A stretch of DNA of 64,000 nt. Source: Burkholderiaceae bacterium (lineage in GTDB: Bacteria; Pseudomonadota; Gammaproteobacteria; Burkholderiales; Burkholderiaceae_A). The notes beneath the pieces are model-generated. The model had not been told where the DNA came from, searched no databases, and saw only the letters and a program-made list of their open reading frames with translations. A program made the position numbers and the translations under genes. Shown here piece by piece: positions 54,466 through 61,763 of the stretch (positions within the stretch are counted from its first letter, which is position 1; each line of letters starts with the position of its first letter). Location of the stretch: the NCBI GenBank assembly GCA_018882785.1, contig VERI01000002.1, forward strand, positions 1 to 64,000, given 5' to 3'.

Positions 54466-55332
54466 ATGGTCAGAATGTCGGAAACCTCCTCCTCGGCCGC
54501 CAAAAAAACCAGGGGCAGCCCCTCCCCAGGGGACGGGGAGCGTCGGCTTCTTGCACCGCCAGTCCAGCCCCCAAGCCTGGCCATTCAGGTCATTGAGCGG
54601 ATGATGACCCTGCTCGATGCTCTGGCCAAAAAGTCAGATCCAGTATCGTTGAAGGAACTCTCCCAGTCCAGCGGACTTCATCCCTCCACTGCCCATCGGA
54701 TTCTCAACGACCTGGTACTCGCCCGCATGGTCGACCGGACAGAGCCGGGCAGTTATCAGCTCGGCATGCGCCTCTTGGAGCTCGGCAATCTGGTCAAGGC
54801 ACGGCTCAACGTGCGTGATGCAGCCGCCGGACCGATGCGTGATCTGCACCGTCTCACTGGAGAAACCGTCAATCTGTCCGTGCGCCAGGGCGATGAAATT
54901 GTGTATGTCGAAAGGACAGTCAGCGAACGATCCGGCATGCAGGTCGTCCGCGCGATTGGAGGCCGTGCACCCCTGCACCTGACCTCCACAGGTAAGCTTT
55001 TTCTGGCCAACGAAGACACGCGCGCGATTCGCTCCTACGCCATGCGAACCGGACTGGCGGGCCACACACCCAACAGCATCACGGACCTGGGTCAGCTTGA
55101 GCGCGAGCTCGCAGAGGTTCGACGACTGGGCTATGCCCGCGATAATGAAGAGCTTGAACTAGGCGTCAGGTGTATTGCCGCAGGGATTCGCGACGATGGA
55201 CAGGCGCTTGTCGCAGGCCTGTCGATCTCGGCGCCCGCAGACCGCGCCAACGACGGCTGGGTTCAGGCGCTGACCGATACGGCCCGCGCAATCTCCTCAG
55301 CGCTTGGCTACGAGCGGAACGAGCCGGCCTGA
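54466..55332 (+). CDS. IclR-family transcriptional regulator
   Basis: 288 aa. A low-complexity N-terminal tail (about 38 residues) precedes the winged HTH (about 40-100, VSLKELSQSSGLHPSTAHRILNDLV). The effector-binding domain follows (about 115-280, TGETVNLSVRQGDEIVYVERT, PLHLTSTGKLFLA and GYARDNEELELGVRCIAAGI). IclR proteins bind small carboxylates and usually repress neighbouring catabolic operons through 13-15 bp palindromes. Two ATG starts (54466, 54475) are possible; neither has a good Shine-Dalgarno. Divergent lutAB is the obvious local target, and related palindromes upstream of aceE and aceA suggest it may act more widely. The 3' end overlaps the convergent peptidase gene by 25 bp. 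Confidence 0.93.
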   Translation: MVRMSETSSSAAKKTRGSPSPGDGERRLLAPPVQPPSLAIQVIERMMTLLDALAKKSDPVSLKELSQSSGLHPSTAHRILNDLVLARMVDRTEPGSYQLGMRLLELGNLVKARLNVRDAAAGPMRDLHRLTGETVNLSVRQGDEIVYVERTVSERSGMQVVRAIGGRAPLHLTSTGKLFLANEDTRAIRSYAMRTGLAGHTPNSITDLGQLERELAEVRRLGYARDNEELELGVRCIAAGIRDDGQALVAGLSISAPADRANDGWVQALTDTARAISSALGYERNEPA

Positions 55333-56432
55333 CGGTCGCGCTCGATCGACAGCCAACGACGAATGCGCTCCGCGTCTGCGAGACGCTTGGCACTGCCCTC
55401 TGCATCCAGCATGACAATGATCACATCACGATCATCAATGTTGGCCTGCATGACCAGGCACTTGCCCGCATCACGAATAAATCCTGTCTTCGAAAGCCCC
55501 AACTCCCAGGATCCATCCCGCGTTAATGCATTGGTATTTCTAAACTGCTGCTGACGGCCACCGACACGAACGATCGCCTCCCGGTCAGTCGAAAATTCGC
55601 GAATTAAAGAAAATCCGTGGGCGGCGTTTACCAACAATGCAAGATCGCGTGGCGAGGCCACATTCGCGCTACTCAGGCCGGTGGGTTCCGCAAAGCTTGA
55701 ACTGGACATCCCCAGGCTGCGCGCCTTGTCGTTCATCGCTGCGACAAATGCGGTCAGACCGCCTGGATATGCCCTTCCCAACGCATGGGCCGCACGGTTC
55801 TCTGATGACATCAACGCCAGGTGAAGCAGTTCGGCGCGAGAAAAAGAGGCGCCCACCTTGAGCCGGGATGCCGAATACTTTTCCAACTGGGTATCTTCGC
55901 GAGAGATAACGATCATTTCCTCGAGGGGCAGGCCCGCCTCCAGTACGACAATCGCTGTCATCACTTTTGTGATCGATGCAATCGGAAGGGCTGTGCCCGC
56001 GTTTTTCTCCAGCAGCACTTCCCCGGTGGCCTGATCCATGACCATCACTGCGCTGGAATTGAGTGCCAAATCTGCGAACTCCGAACGCAGACCAAGACGC
56101 GTGCCCTGTGAGTTGTAGCCAGGCTCGAACTTAGCGACTGATTTTCGGGGGCCCGAGGCGGATGAACGCGCGGACGACTTCACCATGCTATTCGGCGCAT
56201 GCGCAGTTTTCGGTGCGGCCGCGGGCTTCGCAGAACGGGGCGTTGACTGGGCGGTCTTCTGGGCTGCAGGCTTGGAGGATGTTGGCTTGGCCGCAACGGG
56301 CTTGGCTGCCGAAGGTTTTTGCGACGCAGCCGGTACGGCCTGCGGCTGACCCTGGGCCAAGCTGACGTGCGGCAGCGCCGCCAGCGTCACCGTTAATGCC
56401 AAGACCAAAGGCATGCGCTTTTGTCGCGGCAT
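55308..56432 (-). CDS. D-alanyl-D-alanine endopeptidase/carboxypeptidase, PBP7-like
   Basis: 374 aa. The signal peptide (MPLVLALTVTLAALPHVSLAQ) is followed by an Ala/Lys/Pro/Ser-rich, highly basic linker (about 30-95), unusual in length, which may bind murein or DNA. The S11 peptidase domain follows. Active-site motifs are SITK (S-x-x-K), SSEN (S-x-N) and KTG in LSKTGF. PBP7 (PbpG) cleaves DD-crosslinks; the length and the lack of a C-terminal amphipathic anchor favour PBP7 over PBP5/6. The ATG at 56432 follows a GGGGG-TGGA stretch; a longer frame to 56477 is possible. Confidence 0.92.
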   Translation of the reverse strand: MPRQKRMPLVLALTVTLAALPHVSLAQGQPQAVPAASQKPSAAKPVAAKPTSSKPAAQKTAQSTPRSAKPAAAPKTAHAPNSMVKSSARSSASGPRKSVAKFEPGYNSQGTRLGLRSEFADLALNSSAVMVMDQATGEVLLEKNAGTALPIASITKVMTAIVVLEAGLPLEEMIVISREDTQLEKYSASRLKVGASFSRAELLHLALMSSENRAAHALGRAYPGGLTAFVAAMNDKARSLGMSSSSFAEPTGLSSANVASPRDLALLVNAAHGFSLIREFSTDREAIVRVGGRQQQFRNTNALTRDGSWELGLSKTGFIRDAGKCLVMQANIDDRDVIIVMLDAEGSAKRLADAERIRRWLSIERDRQAGSFRS

Positions 56433-56587
56433 GTCCACCCCCCCAGAAGCAATTTGTTGTTCTGACACCCAACTCACAATGGCGCCCCTCCTCCCATCGG
56501 AGCCCGAATGCTAGCAAAGGATTTTCATTTCGCCAACTGAAAAATCATTTTTTTCAATAGCTTAGACGCGGTTGTGAAGACGGGTCC

Positions 56588-57484
56588 TCACGATGAGCCT
56601 ACTGCGCTGCACAATTTAACGGTCTCAAAATGCACATCGACCGTGTCCTCGATCTGCCGACCATAGCCTCCGGCCATGGCCACAACGAGCGGAACCCCCA
56701 GTGATTTCACATAGCCCAGCACCCGCTGATCCCGCATCATCAGCCCGCGTTTTGTCAGGGCCAGGCGCCCGAGCCGATCATCGAAAAAAGGATCTGCACC
56801 CGCAAGGTAAATCACCAGCTCGGGATGAAAACGTTGGCGAATTTCGGTTAACGCGTCGTTTAGAAGATCAAGATACATCTCGTCTCCCGTTCCATCGGGC
56901 AGTTCAATATCAAGATCAGACTGTTCTTTTACAAACGGATAGTTTTCCGCACCATGCATCGAAAACGAAAAAATATCGGGATCACCACGCGTCATCTCAG
57001 CAGTGCCATTTCCTTGGTGCACATCCAGATCAATGATGAGCGTTTTCTGAATCAGCCCTTCGTGCCGCATCAACGTTGCCGCGATAACCGCATCGTTGAA
57101 ACAACAAAACCCCTCCCCTCGGGCGCGATAGGCGTGGTGGGTACCCCCCGCAAGATTGACCGACACCCCGTCGCGAAATGCTGCCCGACAGGCCATGACG
57201 GTCGCACCCGCAGAGCGTCGTGAACGTTCCACCATCTCGGGTGACCAGGGAAATCCGATCGCCATCATTTCTTTACGGGACAGATCACCCGAACAAAGGC
57301 GCCGAATATAGTCTGGCGCATGGGCCAGTGCCAGCACCTCATCGCCGAGCGCATCTGGCTCCTGGAGCCGAACCGCGGGCAGCTCTCGGGCGACACGCTC
57401 ACGCAGCAACCGATATTTCTGCATCGGAAAACGATGGCCCGGCGGAAGCGGCAAAACGAAGCGATCGCTATAAAATGCGTACAT
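56588..57484 (-). CDS. histone deacetylase-like hydrolase
   Basis: 298 aa of the arginase/deacetylase fold. Zinc-site motifs are LIIDLDVHQGNGTAE (Asp and His ligands) and a second Asp in LAGADPFFDD. The His-His pair is in AGGTHHAYRARGEGFCCFND, and GGYGR closes the active site. Bacterial members deacetylate acetylated polyamines, acetoin-related or unknown substrates; the relatives look HDAC11-like (class IV). The ATG at 57484 is chosen because conserved sequence begins there. It diverges from the phasin gene with 30 bp between starts. Confidence 0.9.
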   Translation of the reverse strand: MYAFYSDRFVLPLPPGHRFPMQKYRLLRERVARELPAVRLQEPDALGDEVLALAHAPDYIRRLCSGDLSRKEMMAIGFPWSPEMVERSRRSAGATVMACRAAFRDGVSVNLAGGTHHAYRARGEGFCCFNDAVIAATLMRHEGLIQKTLIIDLDVHQGNGTAEMTRGDPDIFSFSMHGAENYPFVKEQSDLDIELPDGTGDEMYLDLLNDALTEIRQRFHPELVIYLAGADPFFDDRLGRLALTKRGLMMRDQRVLGYVKSLGVPLVVAMAGGYGRQIEDTVDVHFETVKLCSAVGSS

Positions 57485-57514
57485 AGAACTAAAACTTTTA
57501 GAAGGAGAAGTGTC

Positions 57515-58051
57515 ATGGGACTGTACCCCACACCAGAAGACCTCAGCGAGGCACAAAAACAGAATATCGATGCCATGATGAAGCTCTCACAGAAGGCATT
57601 CGAGGGCATCGAAAAAATGGTTGAGCTTCAGCTCGATGCGGCCCGTTCGTCGCTGCAGGAGACAGCCGATAAGTTCCAGGCGCTGATGAGCGTCAAGGAT
57701 GCCGCTGATGTCGTCAGTCTGAATAAAAACATCGCAGCCCCCAACGCCGAAAAGGCCCTGGCCTACTCTCGAACGATCTACGACATCGCCTCGCAGACCA
57801 GCAGCGAAGTCCATCGGCTCGTTGATGCACAAATTGCCGATGCCAACAAGAAACTTATAGATGCGCTGGAGGAGTTCTCCCGGACTGCGCCCGCAGGATC
57901 GGAAGGTGTAGTCGCCATGATGAAGTCATCGCTTACGGCGGCGAACTCCGCCTATGAGACGGCTAATAAGGCAGCCCGGCAGGTCGTTGAAATGGCAGAA
58001 CGCAATATGCGTGCCGCAGCTGAATCCGGAATCAACGCCAGCAAACGCTAG
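57515..58051 (+). CDS. phaP: phasin (polyhydroxyalkanoate granule protein)
   Basis: 178 aa, almost entirely helical. The N-terminal MGLYPTPEDLSEAQKQNIDAMMKLSQKAFEGIEKMVELQLDAAR (in part) is the phasin_2 pattern, and Ala-rich amphipathic helices follow. Phasins coat PHB granules and limit their size, implying that the organism stores polyhydroxyalkanoate. AAGGAG lies 7 bp before the ATG. The last 4 bp overlap the convergent MoCF-domain gene. No phaCAB genes are in the window. Confidence 0.93.
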   Translation: MGLYPTPEDLSEAQKQNIDAMMKLSQKAFEGIEKMVELQLDAARSSLQETADKFQALMSVKDAADVVSLNKNIAAPNAEKALAYSRTIYDIASQTSSEVHRLVDAQIADANKKLIDALEEFSRTAPAGSEGVVAMMKSSLTAANSAYETANKAARQVVEMAERNMRAAAESGINASKR

Positions 58052-58851
58052 CGCCGTGTATCCCGTTCCTCGGAAATTTTTCCTCCGAGGGCGCACACGC
58101 CTGCCCGAAACTCCTGATACGCCCGCTCGAACCCCTCGGGCGGGCCATCGCCGCCGGGCTGCCCCTGGGCCTTGATGCCGAGCTCGACATGCCGGGGCAC
58201 GCCCGCCTCTCCGGCCGAAGGCAGACTGTAGACCTTGAACTGGGGATAGCCTTGGGCAATTGACTGCATCAGCGGCGTGACTGTCGCCTCGAACAGATCG
58301 AGCACGATCATTGAACGATCAAATTCGGCGACCGATCGAAACAGTGAGGTGTAATGGGTCTGTAACACCCACTCCATCATCGGCCAAGCCATCACGGGAA
58401 ACCCAGGCACAAAATAATGTTCCCGAATCGAAAAACCTGCGATCTTGTTGTATGGGTTGGGAATAATGCTGCTGCCTTTTGGGAACTCTCCCATTCGTAG
58501 CCGCTCGATGGTGGCGGGCTGGCCCGTATCGGCCGCACGCTCTCGGATCAGCCGCTCGGCCTCGGGGTGCAGTTCCAACGCAACGCCCAAGGCCTCTGCG
58601 GCCGCCTGACGGGTATGGTCATCCGGCGTAGAGCCAATTCCCCCGCAGCTAAACACAATATCGCCCGACGCGAACGACTCGCGTAGCGCACGAACACAGC
58701 GGGCCCGATCATCGCCCAGATAAAACACCCAGGACAGCGCAAGGCCTCGTGCGCCAAGTATTTCTCTCACCTTCTCAAAGTGTCGGTCCTGACGCTTTCC
58801 GGAAACGATCTCATCTCCGAAGATAAATAGTCCAATTTGTCGGTCAGTCAT
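58048..58851 (-). CDS. molybdopterin-binding (MoCF/CinA-N-like) domain protein
   Basis: 267 aa. The N-terminal MoCF domain (about 4-165) begins IGLFIFGDEIVSGKRQD and contains VFSCGGIGSTPDDHTRQAAAEALG, the glycine loop of MoaB, MogA and CinA. The C-terminal CinA deamidase domain is absent. Related stand-alone proteins are annotated competence/damage-inducible protein A, but CinA enzymes hydrolyse ADP-ribose or FAD-like compounds, so the function is uncertain. The ATG at 58851 overlaps the upstream desaturase-like stop by 4 bp. Last gene of a coupled four-gene set. Confidence 0.87.
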   Translation of the reverse strand: MTDRQIGLFIFGDEIVSGKRQDRHFEKVREILGARGLALSWVFYLGDDRARCVRALRESFASGDIVFSCGGIGSTPDDHTRQAAAEALGVALELHPEAERLIRERAADTGQPATIERLRMGEFPKGSSIIPNPYNKIAGFSIREHYFVPGFPVMAWPMMEWVLQTHYTSLFRSVAEFDRSMIVLDLFEATVTPLMQSIAQGYPQFKVYSLPSAGEAGVPRHVELGIKAQGQPGGDGPPEGFERAYQEFRAGVCALGGKISEERDTRR

Positions 58852-59858
58852 GATGGCCCCATCGTCTGGCCACCTCGCCCGGGGGCGAGCGCTCGCAGCA
58901 TATTGCGCAGTCCGATCCACTGCTGGCTCCAAAAACCGGTGCCGTAATCCACACCCTGCTCCTGATCCCGAATGCCTGTTGCCTCTAACGGCTCGTGCTG
59001 TGCCAGCCGACGATCCGCCGTCCAGTCGGCCGTACGAAAGACCATATCCCAGATTGGAAACAGCACCGCAAAATTCACGCCCCGACTCACACCCTCATGT
59101 CCGATGCTCACGGCATGATGCAGACGGTGGAAGCCCGGCGATACCAGCGCACGTGACACGAGACCAGGCAAGGGAATACCGATATTGGCATGCTGCAGAC
59201 TCTGCCAGACGCGGGTAAAGACCACGATGCCAATAAACTGAGACGGCGTGACACCAATGAATAACGCAAGCACCGCAAGAATCGCATCGCGAATAATGTC
59301 ATCCAATAGATGATTGCGGTTATCGGTCCATACGGTCATCCGCCGCTGCGAGTGGTGAATCGCATGCAACGCCCACCACCAGTTCCACTTGTGCTGAGCC
59401 CGATGAATCCAGTAATCGACAAAATCAAGAATTACCAGATACACCAAGGCCCCGAGCATCGGTGCATAGGCCAGCCCCAGCGCAGCGTCTAGCTCGATCG
59501 TGGGCACCCCCCAATCCCCCAGGATATCGCGCAGCTTCAGCACAGGCGTCTGCAGCACGGCAAAAATAAAAATCGAAAATGCGCCGAGTCGATGCAAAAG
59601 TGTATAGGCGACATCAATGCGCATGCGATCCCCTGGGCCACCCGGACCGCGACGCTCTGCGGGAGCCAAACGCTCCAGCGGCAGAATGACAGCAGCCAAA
59701 AACACGACCTCGAGAAGACCAATCAGGAACCACTCAGTGAAATCAAAGGCTTCCTCCATGTAGGCCATCAGGCCGCATGCAGAAAGTAGCGGCAAGACCA
59801 GGCCCTCGAAGAGACCGTCGTGACCGGCCGCAAATAACTGGATGAGCGCCTCGGTCAT
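58848..59858 (-). CDS. sterol desaturase / fatty acid hydroxylase superfamily protein
   Basis: 336 aa with five or so membrane helices. The di-iron histidine clusters are present in order: HRAQH (H-x3-H), HAIHH (H-x2-HH) and HRLHH (H-x2-HH). The superfamily inserts oxygen into or desaturates lipids such as sterols, carotenoids and fatty acids; most bacterial members are uncharacterised. It overlaps both neighbours by ATGA. A role in modifying a membrane lipid together with the deacetylase and propeller proteins is inferred only from the coupling. Confidence 0.9.
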   Translation of the reverse strand: MTEALIQLFAAGHDGLFEGLVLPLLSACGLMAYMEEAFDFTEWFLIGLLEVVFLAAVILPLERLAPAERRGPGGPGDRMRIDVAYTLLHRLGAFSIFIFAVLQTPVLKLRDILGDWGVPTIELDAALGLAYAPMLGALVYLVILDFVDYWIHRAQHKWNWWWALHAIHHSQRRMTVWTDNRNHLLDDIIRDAILAVLALFIGVTPSQFIGIVVFTRVWQSLQHANIGIPLPGLVSRALVSPGFHRLHHAVSIGHEGVSRGVNFAVLFPIWDMVFRTADWTADRRLAQHEPLEATGIRDQEQGVDYGTGFWSQQWIGLRNMLRALAPGRGGQTMGPS

Positions 59859-60673
59859 CGCACCACCCTTTGCCGCGTGCGCGTGGCCTGGGGCAGCACG
59901 TCGAAACAGAGCCCTCTGGCCTTCAGCCCGGCGATTAATGGATCCAGCATCGGCGCGTACGGATCACGCCTGGACCAGATCCCGAGGTGGGCCATCAGAA
60001 TATCCCCGGCACGAATATCTCGCAGTGCATTGTCAAGCAGTCGACGATTTGGATAGCGATCGCTGGGGAGTTCGTCCCCGAGAAAGCCTGCGGCACTCCA
60101 ATGAATATGCTCTAGCCCACATGCAGCAGCGGCGCGGACAGACTGCGGAGTTGTGATGCCGCCCGGTGCACGCCATATCGGATCAAGACCCCGGCCCGTC
60201 AGCCGCTCAAACTGCTGGCCAACGCGGTTCAGTTCCTCGCAAAACATTGCCGCGCTCATCTGAACGATTCGGCCCGAATCCTCTCCGAATTCCGGCCGAT
60301 AGCGAATCTGGCCGGCGGCATCCGCCAGAATCCGGCCGTGACGCCAGGTGTGGCTACCAAAGGCGTGGCCCTCTGTCACGCGCGACTGCCAGAAGGATTT
60401 CCAGCTATCGTCGAGCGCAAAATCGCCACGATAAGTCTTCTCATTGGCGAGAAAAAACGTGGCTCGAACCTGATGCTTCTGAAGAATCTGTGCGATCAGC
60501 TCTGCACTCTGCATGCCACCGGTATCCAGTGTCAGATAGACGGGCGCAGTGCATGAACCCGGGGGCTGAGCGGATACGTCACCTGACACAGCGCCGATCA
60601 CGCAGGCCGTGACAGCAGCGAAGATCTGAGTGACAAGCCGACAGCGTTGGTTATAGAAGATCCGCGCGATCAT
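59855..60673 (-). CDS. NodB-type polysaccharide deacetylase-like protein
   Basis: 272 aa with a signal peptide (cleavage near SAQ). The NodB domain has LTLDTGG where the canonical motif is T-F-D-D-G, so the second, metal-binding Asp is Thr. The zinc histidines SHTWRHG and the motif RAPGG are retained, and HLGIW marks the last motif. Catalysis may therefore be altered. The family removes acetyl groups from N-acetylated sugars in the envelope. Its start lies 23 bp inside the propeller gene, and its stop overlaps the desaturase start. Confidence 0.87.
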   Translation of the reverse strand: MIARIFYNQRCRLVTQIFAAVTACVIGAVSGDVSAQPPGSCTAPVYLTLDTGGMQSAELIAQILQKHQVRATFFLANEKTYRGDFALDDSWKSFWQSRVTEGHAFGSHTWRHGRILADAAGQIRYRPEFGEDSGRIVQMSAAMFCEELNRVGQQFERLTGRGLDPIWRAPGGITTPQSVRAAAACGLEHIHWSAAGFLGDELPSDRYPNRRLLDNALRDIRAGDILMAHLGIWSRRDPYAPMLDPLIAGLKARGLCFDVLPQATRTRQRVVR

Positions 60674-61748
60674 GCAAATACACTCCGTGTGGCGATCGGC
60701 CGACCGTGATGCGTTTAATTACTTTGGACTGATCGAGATCGACCAGCGCTACGGAACGGGTCCATCGCTGGGTAACCCACAGCTGCCTGCCGGACTGATG
60801 AACATCCATGCAATCCGGGCCGCCCGGCACCTTGATCTCAGACTCCACCTTCAGCGTGCCCATATCCAGTTTGGAGACCGTATTTGCGACTCGGTTCGAT
60901 ACCCAGAGATGCCGCTTGTTGCCGTGGTTACGGAACGCGTGGGCACCCTCACCCGTTTTAATAGAGGCCACCATCCGGGGGCCAGCCGTATTTCCCAGGC
61001 GGGCCTCGACCACCTGCACACTGTGCTCACCCATGCATCCCACAAACACCAATTTTGAGTCGGGGGAGATGGCCACGCCCGCCGGGAGACGTCCCACCTT
61101 AAACCGCCACAAGACTGCGAGTTTTTTCAGATCAATCGCAACGAGCTCATCAGACTCCTGCAGGGTGCAGAACACGACACGACTGTCATCGGTAAACACA
61201 AGATGACTTGGCGTTTTAGCCAGGTCGAACCGGCCCAGACTCTTTAGCGCCAGCTGATCACCATTACCCGTTCGACGATACACATCGACATGATCCAGAC
61301 GGTTGGCGCAGGTTACAAAAAAATTCTGATCCGGAGAAAACCCCAGGTGATACGGATCATCGACCCCCTGCATCGACATGAGCACCTTACCGGTCGCCGG
61401 ATTCAGAAAGGTCAAGGAGTCGGACATGGCATTGCCCACAACCACATGTTGGTTGTCCGGCGTGGGATAAAGATGATGGGGCTCCTTGCCAGTCGGAACC
61501 CGCGTGATCACCTTATGCGTTACGGGGTGAATCAATGAGACATCGGCATCTCGTGAATTCAAGACGATGATCGGATACTGCACGGCGGTGTCGGGCACCT
61601 GGACAGCGGCACCATCTCTTGCCTGCGCAGCCGCCTGGGCTGGCAGCGCAAGGCCAAGGGCAGCCGTTGCGGATGATGCCGTCCAGCCCGCGGCACATGA
61701 GGAGACCGCTGTGAGCAGCCGACGACGAGCGAGATCGATTGAATTCAT
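60651..61748 (-). CDS. exported YVTN/YncE-like beta-propeller protein
   Basis: 365 aa. The N-terminus LARRRLLTAV plus an Ala-rich hydrophobic stretch ending QAAA looks like a Tat signal, which would mean export in folded form. The mature part is a seven-bladed propeller with repeats such as TGKEPHHLYPTPDNQHVVVGN, GVDDPYHLGFSPDQNFFVTC and RLPAGVAISPDSKLVFVGC (each listed in part). Such proteins bind partners or act as scaffolds; some bind cofactors. It is the first of a coupled four-gene set. Confidence 0.87.
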   Translation of the reverse strand: MNSIDLARRRLLTAVSSCAAGWTASSATAALGLALPAQAAAQARDGAAVQVPDTAVQYPIIVLNSRDADVSLIHPVTHKVITRVPTGKEPHHLYPTPDNQHVVVGNAMSDSLTFLNPATGKVLMSMQGVDDPYHLGFSPDQNFFVTCANRLDHVDVYRRTGNGDQLALKSLGRFDLAKTPSHLVFTDDSRVVFCTLQESDELVAIDLKKLAVLWRFKVGRLPAGVAISPDSKLVFVGCMGEHSVQVVEARLGNTAGPRMVASIKTGEGAHAFRNHGNKRHLWVSNRVANTVSKLDMGTLKVESEIKVPGGPDCMDVHQSGRQLWVTQRWTRSVALVDLDQSKVIKRITVGRSPHGVYLHDRADLL

Positions 61749-61763
61749 AACTGAATTATCGCC

